Shown here piece by piece: positions 15,998 to 24,350 of a stretch of 64,000 nucleotides of DNA (position 1 is the stretch's first letter; every line of letters begins with the position of its first letter). The notes beneath the pieces are model-generated. The model was not told the DNA's origin and ran no database searches. It worked only from the letters and a program-made list of their open reading frames with translations. The translations under genes and the position numbers were made by a program. The DNA comes from Caldinitratiruptor microaerophilus (lineage in GTDB: Bacteria; Bacillota; Sulfobacillia; Symbiobacteriales; ZC4RG38): the NCBI RefSeq assembly GCF_025999835.1, contig NZ_AP025628.1:310001-374000 (forward strand), given 5' to 3'.

Positions 15998-17035
15998 GTG
16001 AGCGTCCTGCGGACGATCCGGGTGGCCACGCGGGGCAGCCGCCTGGCGCTGGCGCAGACGGAATGGGTCGTGGCACGGCTCCGGGAGGCGCACCCGGGGC
16101 TCGACTTTCAGGTGGTCACCTTGCGGACGGCGGGCGATCGCACGCAGCGGGCGGGCATCCCCCTGAGCCGGGTCGGGGGCAAGGGCCTCTTCACCCGGGA
16201 GCTGGAGGAGGCCCTCCTGGATGGCCGCGTGGACCTGGCCGTCCACAGCCTCAAGGACCTGCCGTCCGACCTGCCATCCGGCCTGACGCTCGGCTGCGTG
16301 CCGCCCCGCGAGGACCCGCGGGACGCGCTGCTCAGCCCCGACGGCCGGGGCCTTCGTGACCTGGCCCCCGGCACGCGGGTGGGGACGTCGAGCCTCCGCC
16401 GCACGGCGCAGCTGCGCCGGCTGCGCCCGGACCTCGAGCTGGCACCGGTGCGGGGGAACGTGGACACCCGGCTGCGCAAGCTGGCCACCGGCCAGTACGG
16501 CGCCCTCGTCATGGCGGCGGCCGGCCTGCACCGGCTGGGCCTCAGGGACCGGATCAGCGCGTACCTGGCGCCGGAGGAGTGCCTGCCGGCAGCCGGGCAG
16601 GGAGCGCTGGGCATCGAGGTGCGCGACGGAGACGAGGCGATCCTGGCGCTCCTGCGCCCCCTTCACGACCCGGTCACCGCTGCCGCCGTCCGGGCCGAGC
16701 GGGCCTTTCTCGCCCGCCTGACCGAGGAACTGGAGGGCCGGGGGCCGGTACCCGGCGACCCGGCGGCCGGCGTGCCCGGCCAGGCCCCGCCGCTCTCCGG
16801 CACGTGCCAGGTGCCGGTGGCGGCCCACGCCGCGCTGGACGGCGACCGGCTGCACCTGCACGGACTCGTCGCCCTGCCGGACGGCAGCCGGGTGGTGAAA
16901 GCGGCCGGTGACGGGCCGGCGGACGCCCCCGAGCAGCTCGGCCGGGCCGTGGCGGAGACGGTGCTGAGGACGGGCGGCCGGCAGATGCTCCGGCAGGCCC
17001 ACGGCCTGGCCGGCGAGGAGGGGGAGTCGCCGTGA
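15998..17035 (+). CDS. hemC: Hydroxymethylbilane synthase (porphobilinogen deaminase)
   Basis: 345 residues. It condenses four porphobilinogens into hydroxymethylbilane. ATRGSRLALAQTEWVV at the start, VGGKGLFTRELEEALL, DLAVHSLKDLP, VGTSSLRRTAQL and RGNVDTRLRKL are conserved substrate and cofactor residues. The dipyrromethane-attaching Cys lies in SGTCQVPVAAHA. A Gly/Pro-rich insertion of about 20 residues precedes that Cys loop and makes the protein slightly long. The start is uncertain: GTG 15998 is used, but it overlaps GGGAGG, which would better serve CTG 16007. It overlaps hemD by 4 nt. Confidence 0.97.
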   Translation: MSVLRTIRVATRGSRLALAQTEWVVARLREAHPGLDFQVVTLRTAGDRTQRAGIPLSRVGGKGLFTRELEEALLDGRVDLAVHSLKDLPSDLPSGLTLGCVPPREDPRDALLSPDGRGLRDLAPGTRVGTSSLRRTAQLRRLRPDLELAPVRGNVDTRLRKLATGQYGALVMAAAGLHRLGLRDRISAYLAPEECLPAAGQGALGIEVRDGDEAILALLRPLHDPVTAAAVRAERAFLARLTEELEGRGPVPGDPAAGVPGQAPPLSGTCQVPVAAHAALDGDRLHLHGLVALPDGSRVVKAAGDGPADAPEQLGRAVAETVLRTGGRQMLRQAHGLAGEEGESP

Positions 17036-17820
17036 CGGGCGGCGCACCCGGACCCCTCGCCGGGCGGCGGGTCCTCATCACCCGGGCGGCCGGGGAGGGC
17101 CGCAGCCTGGCCGAGGCGATCCGGCGGCTGGGCGGCGAGCCGTGGGAAGTGCCGGTGATCGCCATCGCCGGCCCTCCCGACCCCGCACAGGTGGCCGCCG
17201 CAGCGGCCCGCTTGCCGGAGTACGGTTGGGTGGTCTTCACGAGCCGGCACGGGGTCGAGCGGCTCGTGGCCGTACTGGAGGCAGCCGGGGTGGGCGCGCA
17301 GGCCCTGCGTGACTGCCGGCTGGTCGCCGTCGGGCCGGCGACCGCCCGGGCGCTCGAGGGGGAGGGTCTGGCGGCCGTACGCCTGCCGGAGTCACCCGAT
17401 GCGACAGGCGTCCTGCGGCTGCTCCTCCAGGAGGTCCGTCCCGGCGACCGCGTCCTGGTGGTGCGGCCGCTGGAGGCGGCCATGGACCTGGCGACGCCCC
17501 TGCGGGCTGCCGGGGCGGAGGTCGACGAGGTGGTGGCGTACCGGACCGTCCCCGCCCTGCCGGCGGGAGCACTGGCCCCGGCGCTGAGGGAGCGGCCGGT
17601 ACATTACGTGACGTTCACGAGCGGCTCGACGGTGCGTGCCCTGCTGGACGCCGCCGGCGGGCCGGGGGCCCTGCAGGGCGTGCGGGTGGCCTGCATCGGG
17701 CCGCGGACGGCCGAGGCGGCGCAGCGACTCGGACTCACGGTGCACGTGGTCGGGCCGGGGAACTCGGTGGAGGCGCTGGCGGAGGCGATCGGCGCCGACG
17801 CGGCGCGACATGCCGGCTGA
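17032..17820 (+). CDS. hemD: Uroporphyrinogen-III synthase
   Basis: 262 residues. The enzyme closes and inverts ring D of hydroxymethylbilane. HemD sequences diverge strongly, but the two-lobe pattern is clear: [20 protein letters not shown] with [11 protein letters not shown], then [16 protein letters not shown], later [16 protein letters not shown] and [23 protein letters not shown] 17032 overlaps the hemC stop (GTGA), which implies translational coupling. Position between hemC and hemB confirms the call. Confidence 0.95.
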   Translation: MTGGAPGPLAGRRVLITRAAGEGRSLAEAIRRLGGEPWEVPVIAIAGPPDPAQVAAAAARLPEYGWVVFTSRHGVERLVAVLEAAGVGAQALRDCRLVAVGPATARALEGEGLAAVRLPESPDATGVLRLLLQEVRPGDRVLVVRPLEAAMDLATPLRAAGAEVDEVVAYRTVPALPAGALAPALRERPVHYVTFTSGSTVRALLDAAGGPGALQGVRVACIGPRTAEAAQRLGLTVHVVGPGNSVEALAEAIGADAARHAG

Positions 17821-17867
17821 GGCAGGCCGGCCGGCCCTGGGGAGAACGCCGACGGAGGTGCAGGATC

Positions 17868-18875
17868 GTGGCGGTGGAGAGCATCCGGGTGGGGACAGGC
17901 TTCCCGGTCCAGCGGCCGAGGCGGCTCCGGGCGAGCGAGACCATCCGGCGCCTGGTGCAGGAGACGCGCCTCGGCACGGACGACCTCATCTACCCGCTCT
18001 TCGTGGTGCCGGGCACGGGCGTGCGCGAGGAGATCGATGCGATGCCCGGCCAGTACCACCTCTCGGTGGACATGCTGCTGCGCCGGGTGGAGGAGAGCCT
18101 CGGCCTCGGAGTCCGCGCGTGCATCCTCTTCGGGATCCCCGAGCACAAGGACGCGACGGGATCGAGCGCCTTCGACCCGCAGGGCCCCGTGCAGCGGGCG
18201 ATCCGGGAGATCAAGGCGCGCTTCCCGGAGATGTACGTCATCACCGACGTGTGCCTGTGCGAGTACACCGACCACGGCCACTGCGGGGTCGTACAGGACG
18301 GGCGCGTCGCCAACGACCCGACCCTGGACCTCCTCGCCCGCGAGGCGCTGAGCCACGCGGAGGCCGGCGCCGACATGGTGGCGCCCTCCGACATGATGGA
18401 CGGCCGGGTGGCGGCGATCCGCAAGGCGCTCGACGAGAACGGGTTCGAGGAGATCCCCATCATGGCGTACTCGGCGAAGTACGCGTCTGCCTACTACGGG
18501 CCGTTCCGGGTGGCGGCGCAGTCGGCGCCCCGGTTCGGGGACCGGCGCTCGTACCAGATGGATCCCCCGAACGCCCGGGAGGCGCTGAAAGAGGTCGAGC
18601 TGGACATCGCCGAAGGCGCGGACATCGTCATGGTCAAGCCCGCCCTGGCGTATCTGGACGTCCTCTGGCGGGTCAAGGAGGCCACGAAGGTCCCCGTCGC
18701 CTGCTACAACGTCTCCGGCGAGTACGCCATGGTGAAGGCGGCGGCGCAGCGAGGCTGGATCGACGAGCGCCGGGTCGTCCTGGAGACGCTCACGGGCATG
18801 AAGCGCGCGGGCGCAGACCTCATCCTCACCTACCACGCGCTCGACGTGGCCCGCTGGCTGCGGGAGGATGCGTAG
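17868..18875 (+). CDS. hemB: Porphobilinogen synthase (delta-aminolevulinate dehydratase)
   Basis: 335 residues. It condenses two 5-aminolevulinates to porphobilinogen. The zinc-binding Cys triad is in [13 protein letters not shown], so this is a Zn-type rather than Mg-type enzyme. The two active-site lysines are in MAYSAKYAS and [15 protein letters not shown] 17868 follows GGAGGTGCAGGATC. It is the last gene of hemAXCDB. hemL, which ends this operon in Bacillus, is missing here, and a 17-bp terminator stem follows at once. Confidence 0.98.
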   Translation: MAVESIRVGTGFPVQRPRRLRASETIRRLVQETRLGTDDLIYPLFVVPGTGVREEIDAMPGQYHLSVDMLLRRVEESLGLGVRACILFGIPEHKDATGSSAFDPQGPVQRAIREIKARFPEMYVITDVCLCEYTDHGHCGVVQDGRVANDPTLDLLAREALSHAEAGADMVAPSDMMDGRVAAIRKALDENGFEEIPIMAYSAKYASAYYGPFRVAAQSAPRFGDRRSYQMDPPNAREALKEVELDIAEGADIVMVKPALAYLDVLWRVKEATKVPVACYNVSGEYAMVKAAAQRGWIDERRVVLETLTGMKRAGADLILTYHALDVARWLREDA

Positions 18876-18876
18876 C

Positions 18877-18916
18877 GGCGAAGGGCCGGCCCCAGCGTGG
18901 GGGCCGGCCCTTCGCC
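18877..18916. terminator. Bidirectional terminator between hemB and the cupredoxin gene
   Basis: A perfect 17-bp GC-rich stem (GGCGAAGGGCCGGCCCC at 18877-18893 with its complement at 18900-18916) and a loop of about 6 nt. There is no T-run on the plus side. It sits between convergent genes. Confidence 0.85.
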
Positions 18917-18941
18917 GTCTCGGACGACCCGGTGACCGCCG

Positions 18942-19337
18942 CTACTCGGCGACCACGATGGTCCCGACCATGCCCGCTTCCTTGTGGCCGGGGAGGTCGC
19001 AGACGAACTCGATCTCGCCGGGGGTCCTGGGTGCCGTCCACTCGACGGTGCGGGTCTTGCCGGGCGGTACGACGATCTCTTCGAGCCCGCCTTCCTCGCC
19101 CTCGAACTCGTGGTCCTGGGTGCCCCTGTTCTCCACCGCGAACCGGATGCGCTCGCCGGGCTTGACCGTGATCCGGGAGGGCTCGAAGCCCATCTTGGCC
19201 CCGTTCTCGATGGCCGCCACCCGGATCTCCCGGGGGCCTGCCCCGGCGCCCGCTGCGGTGGCGCCGGGCTCCCTGCCGCAGGCGCTGAGAAGGCTCGCCC
19301 CGAGAACCGTCAAGATGAGTGCGGTCTGTATCTTCAC
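18942..19337 (-). CDS. Cupredoxin-domain lipoprotein
   Basis: 131 residues. The signal peptide ends in a lipobox (LGASLLSAC). The mature domain is a small blue-copper beta-barrel: GFEPSRITVKPGERIRF, a first ligand His in TQDHEFEGEE, then EFVCDLPGHKEAGM with Cys, His and Met in the type-1 copper order. It lies 49 bp downstream of an FTR1 iron permease on the same strand and is probably co-transcribed. The pairing matches iron-uptake systems in which a secreted copper protein or oxidase hands Fe(III) to FTR1. The role in iron oxidation is inferred from this pairing. Confidence 0.88.
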   Translation of the reverse strand: MKIQTALILTVLGASLLSACGREPGATAAGAGAGPREIRVAAIENGAKMGFEPSRITVKPGERIRFAVENRGTQDHEFEGEEGGLEEIVVPPGKTRTVEWTAPRTPGEIEFVCDLPGHKEAGMVGTIVVAE

Positions 19338-19386
19338 GAACCCATACCTCCGAGGAGTTGTGTCCTTTCGGATGCGGTCAGGCGGG

Positions 19387-20232
19387 TCAGGCCCGCACGG
19401 GCGGGGTCTGCCCGGCCGGCCGGGCGGGGCGCGCCGGCCGCAGGTAGAGGCCCCCGGCCACGAGCAGGTAACCGAGGTGGGCGATCACCTGCACCAGGCT
19501 GGGGCTGGAGTCGTACCCGAAGAGCGCCGCGAGGAGCCGGCCCACGGTGCCGGTGTCGCTCACGATGTCGTACGTGTCCCACACGTGGGGGATGATCGGC
19601 GGCACCAAGCCGACCTCATGAAGCTCCTTGAACGCGTTCGACAGGAGCCCCGCCGCGAACAGGATCAGGAGGAGTCCGGTGTACAGGAAGAAGCGCCGCA
19701 GGTCCAGACGGACCGAGCCGCGGTAGAGGAGGTATCCCAGGAAGGCGGCCACCGCCAGGCCGAGCACCCCGAGGCCGGAGTAGGTCACGCCGCTCCCCGC
19801 CTGCATGGCCCCGGCCGCCAGGAACAGGACGGTTTCGAGCCCCTCCCGGACGACCACGGAGAAGGCGAGGACGCCGAGGGCGATGCGCGAGCCCCGCGAG
19901 AGGGCCTCGTCCACCTCGCGGTGCAGCTGGGCCTTGAGGTGCCGGGCGTGGGACCCCATCCAGAACACCATGTAGGTGAGCACGCCGACGGCCAGGAACA
20001 TCGCAGCGGCCTCGAAGATGTCCATGGCGGCGCCGCTCAGTTCGCCCACGGTGCCCATGATCGCCAACCCGCCGCCCACGCTCAGGGCCAGGGCCGCGGC
20101 CACGCCGGCCCAGATGGGGGCCAGGCCGTCCGGCCGCCCGATCTTGTGCAGGTAGGCGACCAGGATGCCGATGATCAGTGCCGCCTCGAGCCCCTCACGC
20201 AGGGTGATGATGAAGGCGTAGATGGGGGCCAC
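19387..20232 (-). CDS. FTR1-family high-affinity iron permease (EfeU-like)
   Basis: 281 residues with seven membrane segments. Both REGLE motifs that bind Fe(III) are present: TLREGLEAALI near residue 12 and VVREGLETVLF near residue 125. GTG 20232 has GGGAG just upstream, an unusually tight ribosome site that overlaps a perfect Fur box, so a bound repressor would cover the translation start region. The C-terminus is a short Arg/Pro tail. The downstream cupredoxin completes a two-gene iron-uptake unit. EfeO and EfeB are not present. Confidence 0.93.
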   Translation of the reverse strand: MAPIYAFIITLREGLEAALIIGILVAYLHKIGRPDGLAPIWAGVAAALALSVGGGLAIMGTVGELSGAAMDIFEAAAMFLAVGVLTYMVFWMGSHARHLKAQLHREVDEALSRGSRIALGVLAFSVVVREGLETVLFLAAGAMQAGSGVTYSGLGVLGLAVAAFLGYLLYRGSVRLDLRRFFLYTGLLLILFAAGLLSNAFKELHEVGLVPPIIPHVWDTYDIVSDTGTVGRLLAALFGYDSSPSLVQVIAHLGYLLVAGGLYLRPARPARPAGQTPPVRA

Positions 20233-20238
20233 CTCCCG

Positions 20239-20253
20239 TGAGAATGATTCTCA
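20239..20253 (-). promoter_or_regulatory. Fur box (7-1-7 palindrome) upstream of the iron permease
   Basis: TGAGAATGATTCTCA is a perfect inverted repeat and matches the 7-1-7 Fur core TGAnAATnATTnTCA. It ends 6 nt before the GTG start of the permease gene and lies downstream of the predicted promoter. Confidence 0.85.
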
Positions 20254-20275
20254 GCATCACCGCAGCCCGGTTCTT

Positions 20276-20305
20276 ATGGTAGCCATGGCACGGGCCTATC
20301 GTCAA
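20276..20305 (-). promoter_or_regulatory. Promoter of the iron-uptake pair
   Basis: On the minus strand TTGACG (20305-20300), an 18-bp spacer and TACCAT (20281-20276). Predicted start lies near 20270, so the Fur box is in the early transcribed region. Confidence 0.65.
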
Positions 20306-20865
20306 GCGATCAAATGTGTCACTCGAGCATAGACCAGGCCGGGTGGCGGACCGATCCGCAGCCGGTTCCCGCGGGCGGTTGCGCCGGGGCGGGACTGATC
20401 GGCGCGGCAGCCTGCCCACCTGACGCCGGCCTGCCCGGCCGCGCCGGCTGGTGTCCCGGCTGCCGGCACCGGTCGCCATCCGCCGGGACGACGTGCGCTT
20501 TCTGCACGCCGGGTGGCGCGCAGAAATCGCGCTTTGGCGCCCACGAACCGCCCGAATCGGCGACGTACCGGGGCCAACTGGCACATCCTGCACGGCTGCG
20601 CCGCTGCAGACGCGGCCAACGCGCGAAAACTGCCCCCCCACCCCGGGGGTAGCCAGTGCACGTTGGCTCGGAGGCGGATCGGGAGCCCGGCCCCGCCGGC
20701 CCCCCGGCCCTCCGCCGGGGCGCCGGCGGTCGGCGGTGGCCGGGGGCAGGCAGCGGCGGGTCCGATCTCGAACCATTACGGCGCCATGGAGCATGGCACC
20801 ACCGAGTGCGTCGCCACGGAATGCGTCGCCACGGGGTGCGTCACCACGGAATCGGAGGGATCTCC
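20306..20865. other. Intergenic region with hairpin and short tandem repeats
   Basis: A 560-bp stretch with no supportable gene on either strand. It holds a long imperfect hairpin at 20495-20532 (TTTCTGC and GCAGAAA arms with inner GCC/GGC pairing) and three 15-bp tandem repeats at 20804-20848 next to the YciI gene. No clear promoter was found. Confidence 0.5.
20804..20848 (+). repeat. Three 15-bp tandem repeats upstream of the YciI gene
   Basis: Units GAGTGCGTCGCCACG, GAATGCGTCGCCACG and GGGTGCGTCACCACG, followed by a partial GAATC. They end 12 nt before the GGAGGG ribosome site of the next gene, so they lie in its leader or promoter. Confidence 0.75.
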
Positions 20866-21129
20866 ATGAAATACGCGGCCTTCATCCACTACGTCGCGGA
20901 CCAGGACAAGGTCCAGTCCGTGCGGCCCGCCCACCGGGAGTACCTCAGCCGGGTCAAGGCGCAGGGCAAGCTGTGGGCTTCCGGCCCGTTCACCGACGGT
21001 AGCGGCGCCCTGATCATCTACGAGGCGGAGAGCGAGGAGGAGGCCCGCCGGCTGCTGGAGGACGACCCGTTCCACAAGAGCGGCGTCTTCGCCTCCTGGG
21101 AGCTTCGCCCCTGGCAGCAGGTGTTCTGA
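20866..21129 (+). CDS. YciI-family protein
   Basis: 87 residues. The YciI/DGPF fold is a small ferredoxin-like domain. Seen are KYAAFIHYVADQDK at the start, HREYLSRVKAQGKLWASGPF with the conserved His and Gly-Pro, and EEEARRLLEDDPFHKSGVFA, the family's DP-F motif. ATG 20866 follows GGAGGGATCTCC. The biochemical role is unknown for most members. Tandem repeats just upstream may bear on expression. Confidence 0.9.
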   Translation: MKYAAFIHYVADQDKVQSVRPAHREYLSRVKAQGKLWASGPFTDGSGALIIYEAESEEEARRLLEDDPFHKSGVFASWELRPWQQVF

Positions 21130-21264
21130 AGCCGTACGGAGCGCCGGAGGCCGGCCGGACCGCAGTCCGGGCAGGTCGTGGCGGCCGGGAAGGCCAGCCA
21201 GGCCTTGCCACGGAGGACGCGATGGACGTGGCGGGCATACGGCACCCGCGGTCTGTCCTTCGAG

Positions 21265-22308
21265 TCAGCGGAGGATCTCCCAGACCCTGCGCTTCTCCTC
21301 CAGCCGGGCGACGTCGGCCGCCGGCAGCGGGTGCGGCCGGTCCGGCACCTCGATCTGCCGCTCGGGCTCGAAGAGCTCGGTGGAGAAGTAGCGCCGGCCG
21401 TCGTCGTTGACCATGGTCACGATGAGCCGGAACTCCGGGTGCGCCCGCGCCACCTTGAGCACGGCGGCCACGTTGCACCCGCTCGAGATGCCGCAGAAGA
21501 TGCCCTCCCGGCGGCTGAGCTGTTTCGCCATCTCGATGGACTCGTCCGAGGTGGTGGTCACCACCCCGTCGATCAGGTCCAGGTCGAGGTTCTTGGGCAC
21601 GAACCCGTCGCCGATCCCTTCGATCTTGTGCGAGCCCCACCCGCCGCCGGAGAGGATGGCGCACTCGGCGGGCTCGACGGCGTAGATCCGGACGGCAGGG
21701 TTCTTCTCCTTCAGGAAGCGCGCCACCCCGGAGAGCGTGCCGCCGGTGCCCTGGCTGGCGACGAACGCGTCCACCCGGCCTTCGGTCTGCTCCCAGATCT
21801 CCGGGCCGGTGGTGAGGTAATGGGCCTCGACGTTGTCATCGTTGTCGAACTGGCCGACCTCCCAGTACTTGCCCGGCTCCCTCGCCTTCAGCTCACGGAC
21901 CTTTGCCAGGACGAGGTCGACGTCGCTCTCCGCCCCGGGGGTGAGGATCAGCTCCGCCCCGTAGGCCCGGATCGCCTTCTTGCGCTCCTCGGACATGCCC
22001 GCCGGCATGACGATGACCACCGGGTAGCCCAGCGCGGCGCCGGCGGCGGCCGTGGCGATGCCGGTGTTGCCCGTCGTCCCCTCGATGAGGGTCATGCCCG
22101 GCCGGAGCTCGCCCCGGGCCTCCGCCCGGGCGATCATGTGGCGGAGGATCCGGTCCTTGAGGCTTCCGGACGGGCTGAAGTACTCGATCTTGGCCGCGAC
22201 GGTCGCACCGATACCCTCGGTGACCCGCCGCAGCCGCACGAGGGGCGTGTACCCCGCCGTGTCGAGGATGCTGTCCAGCATCCGGGCCCGTGACTGCCAG
22301 TTGAGCAC
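21265..22308 (-). CDS. PLP-dependent cysteine synthase/cystathionine beta-synthase-type enzyme
   Basis: 347 residues of the beta-family PLP enzymes. The N-terminal AGYTPLVRLRRV, the PLP lysine in YFSPSGSLKDRI, the EGTTGNTGIATAA phosphate/substrate loop and the SQGTGGTLSGVARFL glycine loop are all clear. The C-terminal tail (GRRYFSTELFEPER) is longer than that of CysK and recalls the CBS-type bacterial enzymes without the CBS pair. GTG 22308 was chosen because GGAGGG lies 10 nt upstream. A second, more canonical cysK is at 38.8 kb, so this copy may use O-phosphoserine, homocysteine or another acceptor. Confidence 0.9.
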   Translation of the reverse strand: MLNWQSRARMLDSILDTAGYTPLVRLRRVTEGIGATVAAKIEYFSPSGSLKDRILRHMIARAEARGELRPGMTLIEGTTGNTGIATAAAGAALGYPVVIVMPAGMSEERKKAIRAYGAELILTPGAESDVDLVLAKVRELKAREPGKYWEVGQFDNDDNVEAHYLTTGPEIWEQTEGRVDAFVASQGTGGTLSGVARFLKEKNPAVRIYAVEPAECAILSGGGWGSHKIEGIGDGFVPKNLDLDLIDGVVTTTSDESIEMAKQLSRREGIFCGISSGCNVAAVLKVARAHPEFRLIVTMVNDDGRRYFSTELFEPERQIEVPDRPHPLPAADVARLEEKRRVWEILR

Positions 22309-22559
22309 CGCAACCACTCCCTCCGGGTTTCCGTGCTTAGCCCGGCGTACGGGGGAGAAACCGGCCATGGCCGGCCTCGCCCGCGAACTGCCCGTCCGCC
22401 GCCACGGCGCGTCGCCGCATCAGGATGCAACGTGCCGCGCTGTCCCGCGCAACCAGGTCGGTGCCGGTGCCGGGGGTTACGACGCCCTCACGGGGTACCG
22501 CTCCCGGCCGAAGGCCCCGGGCGCGACCGCCCGGGGCCTCGTGGTGGCAAGCGAAACGC

Positions 22560-22790
22560 TCACGGTTCGTCGTGCCGGTACGTGACGTCGCTCCGGGCCG
22601 GCTCGTGCAGGTCCTCGCCCTGCCGGCGGGCCGGGTTCGTGCTGGAGACCCGGAAGTCCAGCGTCCGGAGCATGGCCTCCTCCTGGGTCCGGGGCATGTC
22701 TCCGGCGAACTGGTCGAGCCGTGACGGCTTCGCCCGCTTGTTGGGAGCATTCCGGGCACGGCCGGGGTCTTCGCCGCGAGTCTCGCTCAA
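22560..22790 (-). CDS. Small hydrophilic protein of unknown function
   Basis: 76 residues from TTG 22790, with GGAGGTGG 9 nt upstream. The protein is charged and probably unstructured: NAPNKRAKPSRLDQFAGDM, then EEAMLRTLDFRVSSTNPARR and an acidic C-terminus VTYRHDEP. No Cys, no membrane segment. The size, charge and Asn/Lys/Arg-rich middle recall small spore proteins, but I recognise no specific family. The good ribosome site is the main support. Confidence 0.5.
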   Translation of the reverse strand: MSETRGEDPGRARNAPNKRAKPSRLDQFAGDMPRTQEEAMLRTLDFRVSSTNPARRQGEDLHEPARSDVTYRHDEP

Positions 22791-22890
22791 GACGGATCGC
22801 CACCTCCGGCATGAACGGCGTTCACTCCGGTGGTCCCTGCCGTAGTATGGCCGCGGCGGGTGCCCCGGCAGTCGGCGGGGACGCCGCCCG

Positions 22891-24111
22891 CTAGCGGATG
22901 GCGATGGCCACCGGCGGCCGGGGCGCCGGGCGGGCGATGAGGTAGCCCTGCGCCAGATCGACCCCGATCCGGCGCAGGGCGTCGAGTTCTGCCCGCGTCT
23001 CGACCCCCTCGGCCACCACCTGCACCCCCACCCGGCGGGCGAAGTGCACCAGACCGGCCGCCAGGGCCTCCTGCCACGGACTCCGGTCGATGCCCCGCAC
23101 GATCTCCATGTCCAGCTTGATGTAGTCCGGCTTGACCGCCAGGAGGGCCCGGAGACCCGAGTCGCCCGCCCCAAGGTCGTCGATGGCGACGAGACCTCCC
23201 ATCCGGCGGAAGCCCTCCAGCGCCTCCAGGAAGTCCGGGCTCCGGTTGAGGACGGTGCGCTCGGTCACCTCGAGAACGATCTCGGAGGCGTGGACCCCGC
23301 TCCGAAGGAGTTCGGAGAGGGGACAGGAGCGATCGGCGATCGGGACCCGGGCGTCGACGTTGAGGAAGAGCTTCGTCCCGGACGGCAAGAGGCGCTGCTT
23401 GGCCTGGAGCGCTGTGGCCCGGGCGAGACGCTCCAGCACGTAGAGCACGCCCGCTTCCTCCGCCGCCCTGTAGAAGCGGTCCGGGCGCTCGACCTCCGTC
23501 CCGCGGGGCCCGCGCAGGAGCCCCTCGTACCCGACCACGGCCCCGGTGGCCAGGGACACGATGGGCTGGAAGTGTACGGAGACCTGTCGCCGGGTGAGCA
23601 CCCGGAGGACGGTGAGCGGCCCGTGGTCGATCGCCGGCAGGGCGCTGTCCGCGCTGCGGGAGCCCGCCGCGCCCACGCTGAGGAGCACGTGGACCGGCCC
23701 GCCCGACGTGAGGAACTCGACCGCATGGAACGTGACCGGGCGCGAGACGAACGCCTCGCCCGGCCGCACGAGCTGCGGGACCGTCACCGTCGCCTCGTGG
23801 CCCCGGTCGCTGAGGCGGGAGGCGCCGCCCGCCGCCACGAGGTTGGCCAGTTCGGCGACCACGCTCTCGGCCATGGAGGACGGCGAACCGTCCCGGGCGT
23901 CGCCGCTCAGGCGCGTCGCCGTCTCACGGCTCGTCGAGGTCAAGATGAGGCCGCTCACCCGGCCGACCACCGCCACGAGAGCGGAGACGTCGTCCGGGGC
24001 GGCCTGGAGCTGGACCCGGGACTGAGGACCCGCCTTCACCGGGCCACCCGTCATGTTGGCCAGTGCGGACAGCGCAGCTTCGAGAAACAAGTCGACGAAT
24101 GAGTGTGGCAT
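22891..24111 (-). CDS. CheX-like domain fused to an EAL c-di-GMP phosphodiesterase domain
   Basis: 406 residues in two parts. Residues 1-150 follow the CheX phosphatase pattern: VDLFLEAALSALANMTGGPV, DVSALVAVVGRVSGLILTS, then SMAESVVAELANLVAAGGA with the catalytic E-x-x-N pair (E and N three apart). Residues about 165-400 are an EAL domain: VSVHFQPIVSLATGAVVGYE with the signature as EGL, FLNVDA, LEVTERT, AIDDLGAGDSGL, PDYIKLDM, VVAEGVET and AQGYLIARP. Metal and base residues (E, N, E, D-D, K, E, Q) are all kept, so c-di-GMP hydrolysis is likely. The fusion would join chemotaxis-type phosphate removal to second-messenger breakdown. ATG 24111. No chemotaxis operon is adjacent. Confidence 0.85.
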   Translation of the reverse strand: MPHSFVDLFLEAALSALANMTGGPVKAGPQSRVQLQAAPDDVSALVAVVGRVSGLILTSTSRETATRLSGDARDGSPSSMAESVVAELANLVAAGGASRLSDRGHEATVTVPQLVRPGEAFVSRPVTFHAVEFLTSGGPVHVLLSVGAAGSRSADSALPAIDHGPLTVLRVLTRRQVSVHFQPIVSLATGAVVGYEGLLRGPRGTEVERPDRFYRAAEEAGVLYVLERLARATALQAKQRLLPSGTKLFLNVDARVPIADRSCPLSELLRSGVHASEIVLEVTERTVLNRSPDFLEALEGFRRMGGLVAIDDLGAGDSGLRALLAVKPDYIKLDMEIVRGIDRSPWQEALAAGLVHFARRVGVQVVAEGVETRAELDALRRIGVDLAQGYLIARPAPRPPVAIAIR

Positions 24112-24350
24112 CCACCGTTGCTCCCGATCGCCAGCTCGGGTGGCCGGGCGGCGGCCTCACCGGCCACCGGCCACCGGCCCCGGCAGCCGTTCCCTGGCGC
24201 AGTAAAATTCTCCGGGTCCGGGGCTGGATTCCTGCTGCAGCAGAACCGTTCGTTTGCCGGTTTGCTCGCGGACTCGCCAGGATTTCGGTTTCCGTGGGCG
24301 AAAAGGCAAGACGGGTCAGACCGTTTTGGCCCCTCGGGGAGGTGGTTCAC

